NCBI RefSeq assembly: GCF_002797755.1
Contig: NZ_PGFI01000011.1
Location: 1 to 64,000, forward strand
DNA from: Brevirhabdus pacifica
GTDB taxonomy: Bacteria > Pseudomonadota > Alphaproteobacteria > Rhodobacterales > Rhodobacteraceae
Length of the DNA stretch: 64,000 bases
Reading direction: 5' to 3'
Shown: positions 24,687 through 32,763 of the stretch, piece after piece
Position numbering within the stretch: position 1 is the stretch's first letter
Layout: each line of letters opens with the position of its first letter
Made by a program: the position numbers and the translations under genes
Notes under the pieces: model-generated
What the model saw: only the letters and a program-made list of their open reading frames with translations
What the model was told of the DNA's origin: nothing
Database searches by the model: none

Positions 24687-25916
24687 ATGAGCGATTTCGA
24701 CGAGGTGACGCCCGACGCGCTGGTGATCGGCGGCGGCCCGGCCGGGCTGATGGCCGCCGAGGAACTGTCACGCGCGGGCCACCGCGTGCTGGTGGCCGAC
24801 GCCCGGCCCAGTCTCGGGCGCAAGTTCCTGATGGCCGGTAAGTCAGGCCTGAACCTGACCCGCGACGAGGATGACGCGCGTTTCCTTGCCGCCTACGAAG
24901 AGGCATCCGCGCCCCTGGCCCCGATGCTGGCCGAATTCGGTCCCCGGGCGGTCGTGTCCTGGGCCGAGGGGTTGGAGCAGGAGGTTTTCACCGGCACCTC
25001 GCTGCGAGTCTTTCCCAAGGCGATGAAGGCCTCGCCACTGCTGCGGGCCTGGCTGGCGCGGCTGGCCGGCCAAGGGGTCGAAACCCGGACGCGCTGGCGC
25101 TGGACCGGGTTTGCCGAAGGTGGCGCGGTTTGCTTCGAGGCGCCGGACGGGCCGCTGACACTGCGCCCCCGCGTGACGGTGCTGGCGCTGGGCGGGGCAA
25201 GCTGGCCGCGCCTGGGTTCGGACGGCGCCTGGGTGGGCGCACTGGAGGAGGCGGGTGTCGCCATCGCCCCCCTGCGCCCGGCCAACGCCGGACTCGCCGT
25301 GGATTGGAGCGATCACATGACCCGCCACCACGGCGCGCCGGTAAAGGGTGTCGCTCTGCTGGCCCAGGGTGACAACGGGCAGCGCCACCTCAGCCGGGGC
25401 GAATTCGTCATCACCGCCCGTGGCCTGGAAGGGGGCGGCGTCTACAGCATCTCGAAACCCGTCCGCGAGGGCGCGCGCCTTTGCCTCGACCTTTGCCCTG
25501 ATCTGGGGGCCCAGCGGGTAGCCGAACGCTTGGGGCGCCCTCGTGGCAAGCAGAGCCGGGCCAACCATATCCGCAAGGCGCTGGGCCTCGACCCGGTCAA
25601 GCTGGCGCTGTTGCAGGAATTTGGCCGCCCCCTGCCCGAGGAGGCCGGGGATCTGGCGGCACTGATCAAGGCCCTGCCCGTGGCCCATCAGGGCCTGCGC
25701 CCCATCGAAGAGGCGATTTCAACCGCCGGAGGCATCCGTTGGGACGCGCTGGACGAAGATCTCATGCTGCGCGCCCTGCCGGGGGTCTTCGCCGTGGGCG
25801 AGATGCTGGATTGGGAGGCGCCGACCGGCGGCTACCTTCTGACCGCCTGTCTTGCCACGGGCCGGCACGCGGGCCGCGCCGCCGCCGCCCGCCTGGCCGG
25901 ATCGCCCAAGGACTGA
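24687..25916 (+). CDS. NAD(P)/FAD-dependent oxidoreductase, TIGR03862-type flavoprotein
   Basis: This 409-residue protein of the HI0933/BaiN flavoprotein group has FAD motif VIGGGPAGLMAAEELSRAG near the N terminus, the group hallmark GRKFLMAGKSGLNLT and the C-terminal FAVGEMLDWEAPTGGYLLTACLATG. The TIGR03862 subgroup is defined by a variant of the usual HI0933 ending. The physiological reaction is not known. It follows the crotonase gene by 23 bases and ends at a 16-base palindrome shared with the convergent GST gene. Confidence 0.88.
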   Translation: MSDFDEVTPDALVIGGGPAGLMAAEELSRAGHRVLVADARPSLGRKFLMAGKSGLNLTRDEDDARFLAAYEEASAPLAPMLAEFGPRAVVSWAEGLEQEVFTGTSLRVFPKAMKASPLLRAWLARLAGQGVETRTRWRWTGFAEGGAVCFEAPDGPLTLRPRVTVLALGGASWPRLGSDGAWVGALEEAGVAIAPLRPANAGLAVDWSDHMTRHHGAPVKGVALLAQGDNGQRHLSRGEFVITARGLEGGGVYSISKPVREGARLCLDLCPDLGAQRVAERLGRPRGKQSRANHIRKALGLDPVKLALLQEFGRPLPEEAGDLAALIKALPVAHQGLRPIEEAISTAGGIRWDALDEDLMLRALPGVFAVGEMLDWEAPTGGYLLTACLATGRHAGRAAAARLAGSPKD

Positions 25917-25920
25917 GCCG

Positions 25921-25936
25921 GGCGGCCTAGGCCGCC
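25921..25936. repeat. Perfect 16-base palindrome between convergent genes
   Basis: GGCGGCCTAGGCCGCC is its own reverse complement. It includes the stop codon of the GST gene and lies 4 bases after the flavoprotein stop. It could fold as a tight hairpin on either transcript, but no T run follows. Confidence 0.7.
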
Positions 25937-26523
25937 TGCGCCACGGCGCGGCCGAAGGCAGGCCGATCGCGCAACCGTTGGAAATACGCGGCCACCGGCC
26001 CCTCCTCGGGCACGGGGAAACGTGCGTTGGTGGCCCAGTTGCCGCAATGGCCGCACAGGATGTCGGGCACGGTCATCTCTTCGCCCATCAGGAAGGGCTG
26101 GTCGCCCAGCCGCTCTTCCAGCCGCTCGAGGCTGCGGGTGAACTCCCACTTCAGGCTGTCCTTGATCTCGGGCAGGCGCCGTTCCTCGGGCAGGATGAAG
26201 CTGTGGCGCGCGGCGGTCCAAAGGATCGCGTCCATCTCGTCCAGAACGAAATGGGTCATGCCGTCCTGGCGGGCGCGCGCCAGCGTGCCGGCCTCATGGG
26301 TCAGGCGACCGTGGCGGTCGGCCAGGAACTGGAGGATCGCGGTCGAGTCGGTGATCGCCGCGCCATCGGCCAGCAGCACCGGCACCTTGCCCGAGGGGTT
26401 GAGCGCGCGCACCGCGTCGGAGCGCGGCGCCTCGGGACGATGCTCGTAGGGTTCGCCCAGCTCCTCAAGCATCCACAGGACGCGCAGGGCGCGGCTTTTG
26501 ACGGGTCCGATGACTGTATACAC
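25927..26523 (-). CDS. Glutathione S-transferase family protein
   Basis: This 198-residue protein has the GST thioredoxin-like N-terminal domain (SRALRVLWMLEELGEPYEHR, LNPSGKVPVL, ITDSTAILQFLADRH) and an all-helical C-terminal domain with MGEEMTVPDILCGH. The start is a GTG at 26523 with AAGGAAA upstream. It lies 3 bases from the holA stop and is probably cotranscribed. The substrate is unknown. Confidence 0.88.
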   Translation of the reverse strand: MYTVIGPVKSRALRVLWMLEELGEPYEHRPEAPRSDAVRALNPSGKVPVLLADGAAITDSTAILQFLADRHGRLTHEAGTLARARQDGMTHFVLDEMDAILWTAARHSFILPEERRLPEIKDSLKWEFTRSLERLEERLGDQPFLMGEEMTVPDILCGHCGNWATNARFPVPEEGPVAAYFQRLRDRPAFGRAVAQAA

Positions 26524-26526
26524 GGG

Positions 26527-27552
26527 CTATTTCCTTCCCAGCATGGCAATGCGGATGAGAGTGCGTTCGACAAGCGCCATGGCCGGGGCGATCTGCCCGG
26601 CCGAGCGCAGTTGCAGGTCGGTATCGGTCAGCATTCCCAGCGCCGATTCCAGTTTGTGGGTGCCCCAGCTCTGGGCTTGGCGGGCCATGCGGTCCCGTCG
26701 CGGCCCGAAGACCGGCGGGCGCGCCCGCGACAGGCCCGCGGCCGCGCCGCCCGGATCGTTGCTGGCCGCGTGCAACAGGCGGAAATGGCGGGTGGCGGCG
26801 ATGGTCAGGCCGACGGGCTGCACGCCCTGGCCCTCCAGCTTGCGCATGACGGGGCCGATTTCGGACAGGCGCCCCTCGGCGGCGATGTTGAGGATGTCGT
26901 CGGTCTCGGCCTCGATGGTGGCGGGGGCGCAGGCGGCGACCTCGTCCGAGGTGACGGCGCTGTTGTCGCCGAGCTTGTAAAGCGACAGCTTTTCCAGCGT
27001 CTGGCGGAAATCGCCGGGGTCGATCTCGCGGGCCAGGGCGCCCAGGTCTGTCATCGCCTCGGGCTCGATCTGGGCAAGCCCAGCTTTCTTCAACAGGCCC
27101 TCGATCTCCTCACGTCCGGGCGGATCGTCGTAGATCCCGGCGGCATAGGCCGAGGGATGCCCTTCAAAAAGCTTGCGCAGGGCTGACTTGGCCGTCAGTT
27201 GCCCGGCGGTCACGACAAGCTGCGCATCGCCCTTCTGCCACTCGGCCAGGGCGGTGGTCGCGGGTTTCGCCAGTTGGTCCGTCGCCTCCTCGACAAAGAC
27301 GACGCGGGGGCCGGGAAAGAATCCCCGTGCCTTCAGCGCATCCAGCAGCAGGGCGGGGTCCTTGCGAACCTCGGCCGCGGGAAGCCGCGTGAGGCGCATC
27401 TCCTCCTCGCCGGTCGGGCCGACGAGGGCGGCGATCAGTTCCTGGCGCTTCAGGGCCACGCGCATGGCGTCGGCGCCGTAGATCAGGATGCCGGCGCGGT
27501 CGGGATCGGGCTTTGCGAAATACCGCCCGGCATCGCGCGGCGACAGCTTCAT
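26527..27552 (-). CDS. holA: DNA polymerase III delta subunit
   Basis: This 341-residue clamp-loader subunit opens the beta clamp. It has the family N-terminal DAGRYFAKPDPDRAGILIYGADAMRV and RVVFVEEATDQLAK regions and a C-terminal helical domain. Its ATG overlaps the lptE stop by 4 bases, the conserved leuS-lptE-holA arrangement of alphaproteobacteria. Confidence 0.93.
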   Translation of the reverse strand: MKLSPRDAGRYFAKPDPDRAGILIYGADAMRVALKRQELIAALVGPTGEEEMRLTRLPAAEVRKDPALLLDALKARGFFPGPRVVFVEEATDQLAKPATTALAEWQKGDAQLVVTAGQLTAKSALRKLFEGHPSAYAAGIYDDPPGREEIEGLLKKAGLAQIEPEAMTDLGALAREIDPGDFRQTLEKLSLYKLGDNSAVTSDEVAACAPATIEAETDDILNIAAEGRLSEIGPVMRKLEGQGVQPVGLTIAATRHFRLLHAASNDPGGAAAGLSRARPPVFGPRRDRMARQAQSWGTHKLESALGMLTDTDLQLRSAGQIAPAMALVERTLIRIAMLGRK

Positions 27553-28082
27553 CGCGCGCGGCCCCCCGCGTTCCAGTCCACCGCCGTCGCCAGAAGCTCG
27601 GCCACCACCAGGTCGGCCAGCGAGACCATCAGCCGGTCATAGGCATCCTCTTCCGCCGCCAGCGTGCCGACGGTCAACGAGGTGGTCGAGTAGGAGGTGA
27701 AGCTGCGGACCCGGCCCGTGGTCAGGACCTGGGTGCCGCCAAGCGGGCGCAGGGTGAAATCGACGTTGCCGAAAAGCTGGTAGCGCTCGATGTCGTTGGA
27801 CGAGCTGATCGCGACCCCCTCGCTACGGGTGCCCAGCTTAAAATCCAGCTCGAAATCGGGGGCCGAGGGGCGGCCCAACCGTTCTTCCAGCCGACCCACC
27901 AGCATGAAGCCGCGACGGCTTTTGGGATCGCCGACGCGAATGCGGCCACGCAGGCCCGCGGCACTGCCGCCGGGCCCATAGACCGGGGTGAAGCCACAGC
28001 CGCCCAGCCCGACCGCGGCGCCAAGCCCCAGCGTGCCGGCGCCCAGGCGGGCGAGAAAGAGGCGGCGATCAGATGACGACAT
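27549..28082 (-). CDS. lptE: LPS-assembly lipoprotein
   Basis: This 177-residue outer-membrane lipoprotein plugs the LptD barrel and helps place LPS in the outer leaflet. It has an N-terminal signal with twin arginines ([12 protein letters not shown]) and lipobox LGGC (cysteine near residue 29), followed by [12 protein letters not shown]. The twin arginines suggest possible Tat export, unusual but seen in this family. It overlaps leuS by 14 bases and holA by 4. Confidence 0.9.
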   Translation of the reverse strand: MSSSDRRLFLARLGAGTLGLGAAVGLGGCGFTPVYGPGGSAAGLRGRIRVGDPKSRRGFMLVGRLEERLGRPSAPDFELDFKLGTRSEGVAISSSNDIERYQLFGNVDFTLRPLGGTQVLTTGRVRSFTSYSTTSLTVGTLAAEEDAYDRLMVSLADLVVAELLATAVDWNAGGRAR

Positions 28083-30633
28083 TCACAATCCGGCCCGGAA
28101 CCACGATCAGCTTGCGCGGCTGACCACCGGCCAGCGCCTTCTGGACAGCTTTATCCGCAAGGGCGATCTTTTCAACCTCTTCGCGGGGCAGGTCCGCGGC
28201 CACGGTGATCTCGGACTTGCGCTTGCCATTGATCTGGATGGGCAGGGTGACGCTGTCCTCGACCAGCAGGGCAGGGTCGGCCTTGGGCCAGGGCGCCCGC
28301 ACCACCAGCCCCACGTTGCCCAGCAGCGCCCAGATCTCCTCGGACAGGTGCGGGGTCATCGGGCTCATCAGCTGGGCCAGCGTCGCGACAGCGCGGCGGC
28401 GCGCCTGCCCGCTGGCCTTGGATTTCGCCAGCGTGTTGGTGAACCCGTAAAGCTTGGCGACGGCCGCGTTGAAGGCGAAGTTCTCGACACCCTCGGTCAC
28501 GTCGGCGATGGCCCGGTGGGTGGCGCGGTCAAGCGCCTGGTCCTCGGCGGCATCCCCGGCGGCATCCGATGCCTCGGCGGCGTCGGTGGCAATGCGCCAG
28601 ACCCGGTTGAGGTGACGGAAGGCGGCCTCGGCCCCGGCGGCGGTCCATTCGACATCGCGCTCGGGGGGCGAGTCGGACAGGATGAACCAACGGGCCGTAT
28701 CGGCGCCGTAAGCCTCGATGATGTTGACCGGGTCGACCACGTTCTTCTTGGATTTCGACATCTTGGCCGAGGGGATCACCTGCACGGGGGCCCCCGACTC
28801 GCCCAGGCGCGCGCCGGACTCGGTCCATTCGATGGATTCGGGCAGATGGTAGACCGGGCGGCCCTTGTCATCCTGGGTGACATAGATCTCGTGGGTCACC
28901 ATGCCTTGGGTGAAAAGCGCGTTAAACGGCTCGATCGCCTTTTCGGGCAGGTGGCCGGTCTGGTTCATCGCGCGGGCAAAGAAGCGCGAGTAAAGCAGGT
29001 GCAGGATCGCGTGTTCGATCCCGCCGATATACTGGTCGACATTCATCCAGTAGGCCGCGTCCTCGGCATCGGTGGGCGTCGCGGCCCGGGGCGAGGTGAA
29101 GCGCGCGTAATACCACGAGCTGTCGACGAACGTGTCCATCGTGTCGGTTTCGCGCTTGGCGGGCTGGCCGCAGGCGGGGCAGGCACAGTCGCGCCATGTC
29201 GGGTGCCGGTCCAGCGGGTTGCCGGGCTTGTCGAAGCTGACGTCGCGCGGCAGTTCGATCGGCAGGTTTTCCTTTTTCTCGGGCACCACGCCGCAGGCGT
29301 CGCAGTGGACGACCGGGATCGGGCAGCCCCAGTAGCGTTGCCGCGACAGGCCCCAGTCGCGCAGGCGGAACTGGGTGACGCCCTTGCCCCAGCCCTGTTT
29401 CTCGGCAAGGTCGATGGTGGCGTCGATCGCCTCCTGGCCGGTGGCGACGTCCAGCCCGGCAAAATGATCGACCCAGCGCACGGGCTCGGTCTTGGGGGGC
29501 ACGAAGGCCTCGTCCTCGACGGGGCGGGGGTTGTCGAGGGCGAAGAACGTGTCCGTCACCGGCAAGTCGTATTTGCGACAGAAATCCAGATCCCGCTGAT
29601 CGTGGGCCGGGCAGGCGAAAACGGCGCCGGTGCCGTAATCCATCAGGATGAAGTTGGCGACCCAAACCGGCAGCTCCCACGCGGGGTTCAGCGGGTGGCG
29701 CACCCGCAGCCCTGTATCAAAGCCCTTTTTCTCGGCCTTCTCCATATCGGCCTCAGAGGTGCCCATGCGGCGGCAATCGGCGCTGAAGGCCGCAAGCTCG
29801 GGGTTGCCCTCTTCCAGCGACTTGGCCAGCGGATGGTCGGGCGAGATACCGACGAAGCTGGCGCCCAGCAGGGTGTCGGGCCGGGTGGTGTAGACCGGCA
29901 GCTCGGCAAAGCCATTGGTGGGGGCCGTCAGCTGGAACGCGAATTCCAGACCGCGCGACCGGCCGATCCAGTTGGCCTGCATGGTGCGGACCTTCTCGGG
30001 CCAGTTGTCCAGACCGTCCAGCGCCGAGAGCAGCTCGTCGGCGAAATCCGAGATGCGGAAGAACCACTGGGTCAGCTCGCGCCGTTCGACCGGCGCGTCC
30101 GAACGCCAGCCCCGCCCGTCGATCACCTGTTCGTTGGCCAGCACGGTCATGTCCACCGGGTCCCAGTTGACCACCGCGTTCTTGCGATAGACCAGCCCCT
30201 TGTCGAGCATGTCGATGAACATCGCCTGCTGCTGGCCGTAATACTCGGGGTCGCAGGTCGCGAACTCGCGGCTCCAGTCGATGCTGAGGCCCAGCGGCTT
30301 CATCTGGGCGCGCATGTCCGCGATGTTGTCATAGGTCCAGGTGGCGGGATGGCCGCCGCGTTCGATTGCGGCGTTCTCGGCCGGCATGCCGAAGGCGTCC
30401 CAGCCCATCGGATGCAGGACGTTGTGCCCGGTCGAGATCTTGTAGCGCGCGATCACGTCGCCCATCGTGTAGTTGCGCACGTGGCCCATGTGGATCCGCC
30501 CCGAGGGATAGGGGAACATCTCGAGCACGTAGTATTTCGGCTTCGACTCGTCGCGGGTCGCGGTGAAGACGCCGGCCTCTTCCCAGGCGCTTTGCCATTT
30601 GGGTTCGACCTCGGCGGTGTTCAGGCGGGACAT
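28069..30633 (-). CDS. leuS: Leucyl-tRNA synthetase
   Basis: This 854-residue class I synthetase has the HIGH-type motif [11 protein letters not shown], the large editing domain, the zinc-type cysteines (CPAC-type pair CACPACGQP and CDACG) and the KMSKS motif [13 protein letters not shown]. Length is normal for the family. It starts at the ATG at 30633 and leads the leuS-lptE-holA operon. Confidence 0.97.
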   Translation of the reverse strand: MSRLNTAEVEPKWQSAWEEAGVFTATRDESKPKYYVLEMFPYPSGRIHMGHVRNYTMGDVIARYKISTGHNVLHPMGWDAFGMPAENAAIERGGHPATWTYDNIADMRAQMKPLGLSIDWSREFATCDPEYYGQQQAMFIDMLDKGLVYRKNAVVNWDPVDMTVLANEQVIDGRGWRSDAPVERRELTQWFFRISDFADELLSALDGLDNWPEKVRTMQANWIGRSRGLEFAFQLTAPTNGFAELPVYTTRPDTLLGASFVGISPDHPLAKSLEEGNPELAAFSADCRRMGTSEADMEKAEKKGFDTGLRVRHPLNPAWELPVWVANFILMDYGTGAVFACPAHDQRDLDFCRKYDLPVTDTFFALDNPRPVEDEAFVPPKTEPVRWVDHFAGLDVATGQEAIDATIDLAEKQGWGKGVTQFRLRDWGLSRQRYWGCPIPVVHCDACGVVPEKKENLPIELPRDVSFDKPGNPLDRHPTWRDCACPACGQPAKRETDTMDTFVDSSWYYARFTSPRAATPTDAEDAAYWMNVDQYIGGIEHAILHLLYSRFFARAMNQTGHLPEKAIEPFNALFTQGMVTHEIYVTQDDKGRPVYHLPESIEWTESGARLGESGAPVQVIPSAKMSKSKKNVVDPVNIIEAYGADTARWFILSDSPPERDVEWTAAGAEAAFRHLNRVWRIATDAAEASDAAGDAAEDQALDRATHRAIADVTEGVENFAFNAAVAKLYGFTNTLAKSKASGQARRRAVATLAQLMSPMTPHLSEEIWALLGNVGLVVRAPWPKADPALLVEDSVTLPIQINGKRKSEITVAADLPREEVEKIALADKAVQKALAGGQPRKLIVVPGRIVNVVI

Positions 30634-30660
30634 GGGCTTATTCTTCCTTTGGACATGGAA

Positions 30661-30684
30661 ACGCCGGGCGCGCGGGCCCGGCGT
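30661..30684 (-). terminator. Hairpin after the DUF3576 gene
   Basis: ACGCCGGGC (30661-30669) and GCCCGGCGT (30676-30684) form a 9-base-pair stem. On the minus strand it is followed by TTTCC only, so it is a weak terminator at best. Confidence 0.45.
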
Positions 30685-30711
30685 GTTGATACGTCGTCGC
30701 GGATCGAAGTG

Positions 30712-31212
30712 CTAGAGCTTCGAGTCGGCGATCCGAAGCTGCCGGGCGCGGGTCAGGATCGCATCCTCGACCGCGCGCACGGTCTCGCGGGATGCGGGAC
30801 CCGAGCGGGTGCGGATCGCGACGTTGAGCGAGCGGGCGTCAAGCGCCGGGTCGCGGACATAGACGGTGGCGCGGTAGGCGCGGTTCGATCCCGGCGGCGT
30901 GCCATAGCCCATGACGATCACGCCCGAGAAGGGATCGACAGACTCGATCGGCAGGAAGGACAGCACGTCCTGTGCCGCCGTCCAGAGGTACTTGTTCACC
31001 TCGATCGTGGTGTTGGGATCGTCGCGGTTCTGGAACAGGTCGAAGATGGATTCGCGCTTGGGTTGCAGAACTCCGTTGGCCTCAAGCTGCTGCTTCGCGC
31101 GGCGCTGGTTGCGCTCGTAGGCATCGGCGTCGGAGCTGCCGAAGGGCGACGAGTTTCCGCAGGCGGCCAGGCTCGCCAGCAGGCCAACAAGTAGCAGTTT
31201 ACGCAAAATCAT
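30712..31212 (-). CDS. DUF3576 family lipoprotein
   Basis: This 166-residue lipoprotein has signal LLLVGLLASLAAC (lipobox LAAC, cysteine near residue 18), then a domain with VNKYLWTAAQDVLSFLPIESVDPFSGVIVMGYGTP typical of DUF3576 in alphaproteobacteria. Function is unknown; an envelope location is certain from the lipobox. I chose the ATG at 31212, which begins the signal; the longer frame does not. It is upstream of leuS on the same strand. Confidence 0.88.
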   Translation of the reverse strand: MILRKLLLVGLLASLAACGNSSPFGSSDADAYERNQRRAKQQLEANGVLQPKRESIFDLFQNRDDPNTTIEVNKYLWTAAQDVLSFLPIESVDPFSGVIVMGYGTPPGSNRAYRATVYVRDPALDARSLNVAIRTRSGPASRETVRAVEDAILTRARQLRIADSKL

Positions 31213-31629
31213 CGGTCCCGTCACCTTGTGCCTTGGATCGCTCCTGCCGGTGTAACTTAGCGGAATCAGGCCGACAAGGGTTTTCCCCTGCCGCGCCCCG
31301 GCCACCACGGCCCGTTTCCGCCGGCGTGCGACGCCATCCCCTCAGTCATCCCCTCGCGCGCGCCCGCGAGGGGATGCGGTGGCGCAGTGCCCGGCATCCC
31401 GGCCTCCCGCCAAGCGATCCCGCGGGCCGCGCGGGCCCGGTGAAAGCGGCCGGGGAGGGGGCGACGGGGGCCGGGCGGATCACTGTGGCAAAGCTGCACC
31501 ATCAAACGGGACTCTCCGGGGGGGTTCCTTGGGCATGTTGCATTGAAGACGGCAAAGGGGGATGAAGCAGCATACTCAATTCGGAGACGCTGGATTGAGG
31601 TGCACCTTTTAACGAAATGAGGGAAAACC
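31213..31629. other. Intergenic region between DUF3576 gene and porin
   Basis: This 417-base gap holds the promoters of the divergent DUF3576 and porin genes but no clear gene. It contains a perfect 12-base-pair inverted repeat CATCCCCTCGCG/CGCGAGGGGATG (31347-31376) without a T run. The porin leader just upstream of the ribosome site carries GGTGCACCTTTT (31599-31610). No promoter can be fixed with confidence. Confidence 0.5.
31347..31376. repeat. 12-base-pair inverted repeat upstream of porin
   Basis: CATCCCCTCGCG (31347-31358) and CGCGAGGGGATG (31365-31376) are exact inverted copies with a 6-base loop. It lies about 250 bases before the porin start. It may be an extragenic repeat or a transcript end for the DUF3576 side. 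Confidence 0.6.
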
Positions 31630-32595
31630 ATGAAAAAGGTTCTCTTTGCTTCCACGGCTCTGGTTGCCACTGCTGGTGTTGCAGCTGCCGAAGTTGCAGT
31701 CAGCGGCAAGGCCGAAATGGGTATCTTCGGCGGTACCGGTATTGAAACTCAGTTCTTCCAGGATCTGGACGTGACCTTCGGCATGTCGGGCACCACCGAC
31801 AACGGCCTGTCGTTCGGCGCTTCGATCGACCTGGACGAATCCTGGCAGGGCACCAACGGCGCAGCCCCCAACGGCGCGCTGGCCAACAACGCTGACGACG
31901 GTGGCGCAAGCATCTTCGTCTCCGGCGACTTCGGCACCCTGACCATGGGCGACACCGATGGCGCTCTGGACTGGGCCATGACCGAAGCCGGCAACGTCGG
32001 CAACCCCGGTTCGATCAACGACGACGAGACCTCGCACGCCGGTTACCTCGGTGCGTACCTCGACGGTTCGTATGACGGCCAGATCGTTCGCTACGACAAC
32101 ACCTACGGCGACTTCGGTTTCGCCGTGTCGATCGAAGCTGACGACACCGCTCCCGTTCGCAACGTCGGCTACGCCGTCGGTGTGAAGTACAACCTCGACC
32201 TGGGCGGCACCACGCTGAACCTCGGCGTTGGTCATCAGCAGGCCACTCTGGCCGCTGGCGAAACCTCGCAGACCGGTATCTCGGTTGGCACCAAGATGGC
32301 TGCTGGCGTCTCGGCTGGCGTCACCTACACCATGATGAACGACATCGGCGGCGCCGCTGGCGTTGACGGCAAGCACATCGGTGTTGGCGTTGGCTACTCG
32401 GCCGGTGCAGTTTCGCTGCACGCCAACTACGGTCAGTTCGACCCGGACAACGCTGGCAAGACCTCGGGCTACGGCCTGGCTGCTGGTTACGACCTGGGCG
32501 GCGGCCTGAAGCTGCTGGCTGGCTACGGCAAGAACGAGCCCGCCGCTGGCGCTTCGACCGACATGTACTCGTTCGGCGCATCCATGTCCTTCTGA
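31630..32595 (+). CDS. Outer-membrane porin
   Basis: This 321-residue porin has a signal peptide (MKKVLFASTALVATAGVAAA) and alternating beta strands. It has the Rhodobacter-type opening EVAVSGKAEMGIFGG and ends in phenylalanine (FGASMSF), the usual barrel-assembly signal. It has more T-ending codons and less GC than its neighbours, as expected for a very highly expressed gene. GAGGG lies 6 bases before the ATG and a strong terminator follows. Confidence 0.93.
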   Translation: MKKVLFASTALVATAGVAAAEVAVSGKAEMGIFGGTGIETQFFQDLDVTFGMSGTTDNGLSFGASIDLDESWQGTNGAAPNGALANNADDGGASIFVSGDFGTLTMGDTDGALDWAMTEAGNVGNPGSINDDETSHAGYLGAYLDGSYDGQIVRYDNTYGDFGFAVSIEADDTAPVRNVGYAVGVKYNLDLGGTTLNLGVGHQQATLAAGETSQTGISVGTKMAAGVSAGVTYTMMNDIGGAAGVDGKHIGVGVGYSAGAVSLHANYGQFDPDNAGKTSGYGLAAGYDLGGGLKLLAGYGKNEPAAGASTDMYSFGASMSF

Positions 32596-32622
32596 TCCCA
32601 ACCGGATCTGAAACGACAGAGA

Positions 32623-32653
32623 GGAGCGGGCCTTGGCCCGCTCCTTTTCTTTT
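32623..32653 (+). terminator. Rho-independent terminator after the porin
   Basis: GGAGCGGGCC (32623-32632) and GGCCCGCTCC (32635-32644) pair perfectly around TT and are followed by TTTTCTTTT. Confidence 0.92.
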
Positions 32654-32763
32654 GGGCTATCGCGGGTTCGACAGGGTTCCGCCGTCGTGCTAGGCCAGCC
32701 GTGCCGACAGTCCCGAAGCGACCGACCGCCGGCCCGCACCCGAACCAGTGACGAGCCGCGCCG

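Noticed and set aside
27988-31194. A very long open frame (about 1068 residues) on the plus strand opposite leuS
   Set aside because: It mirrors the real leuS codon usage in high-GC DNA, has no domain motifs and no ribosome site; leuS is certain.
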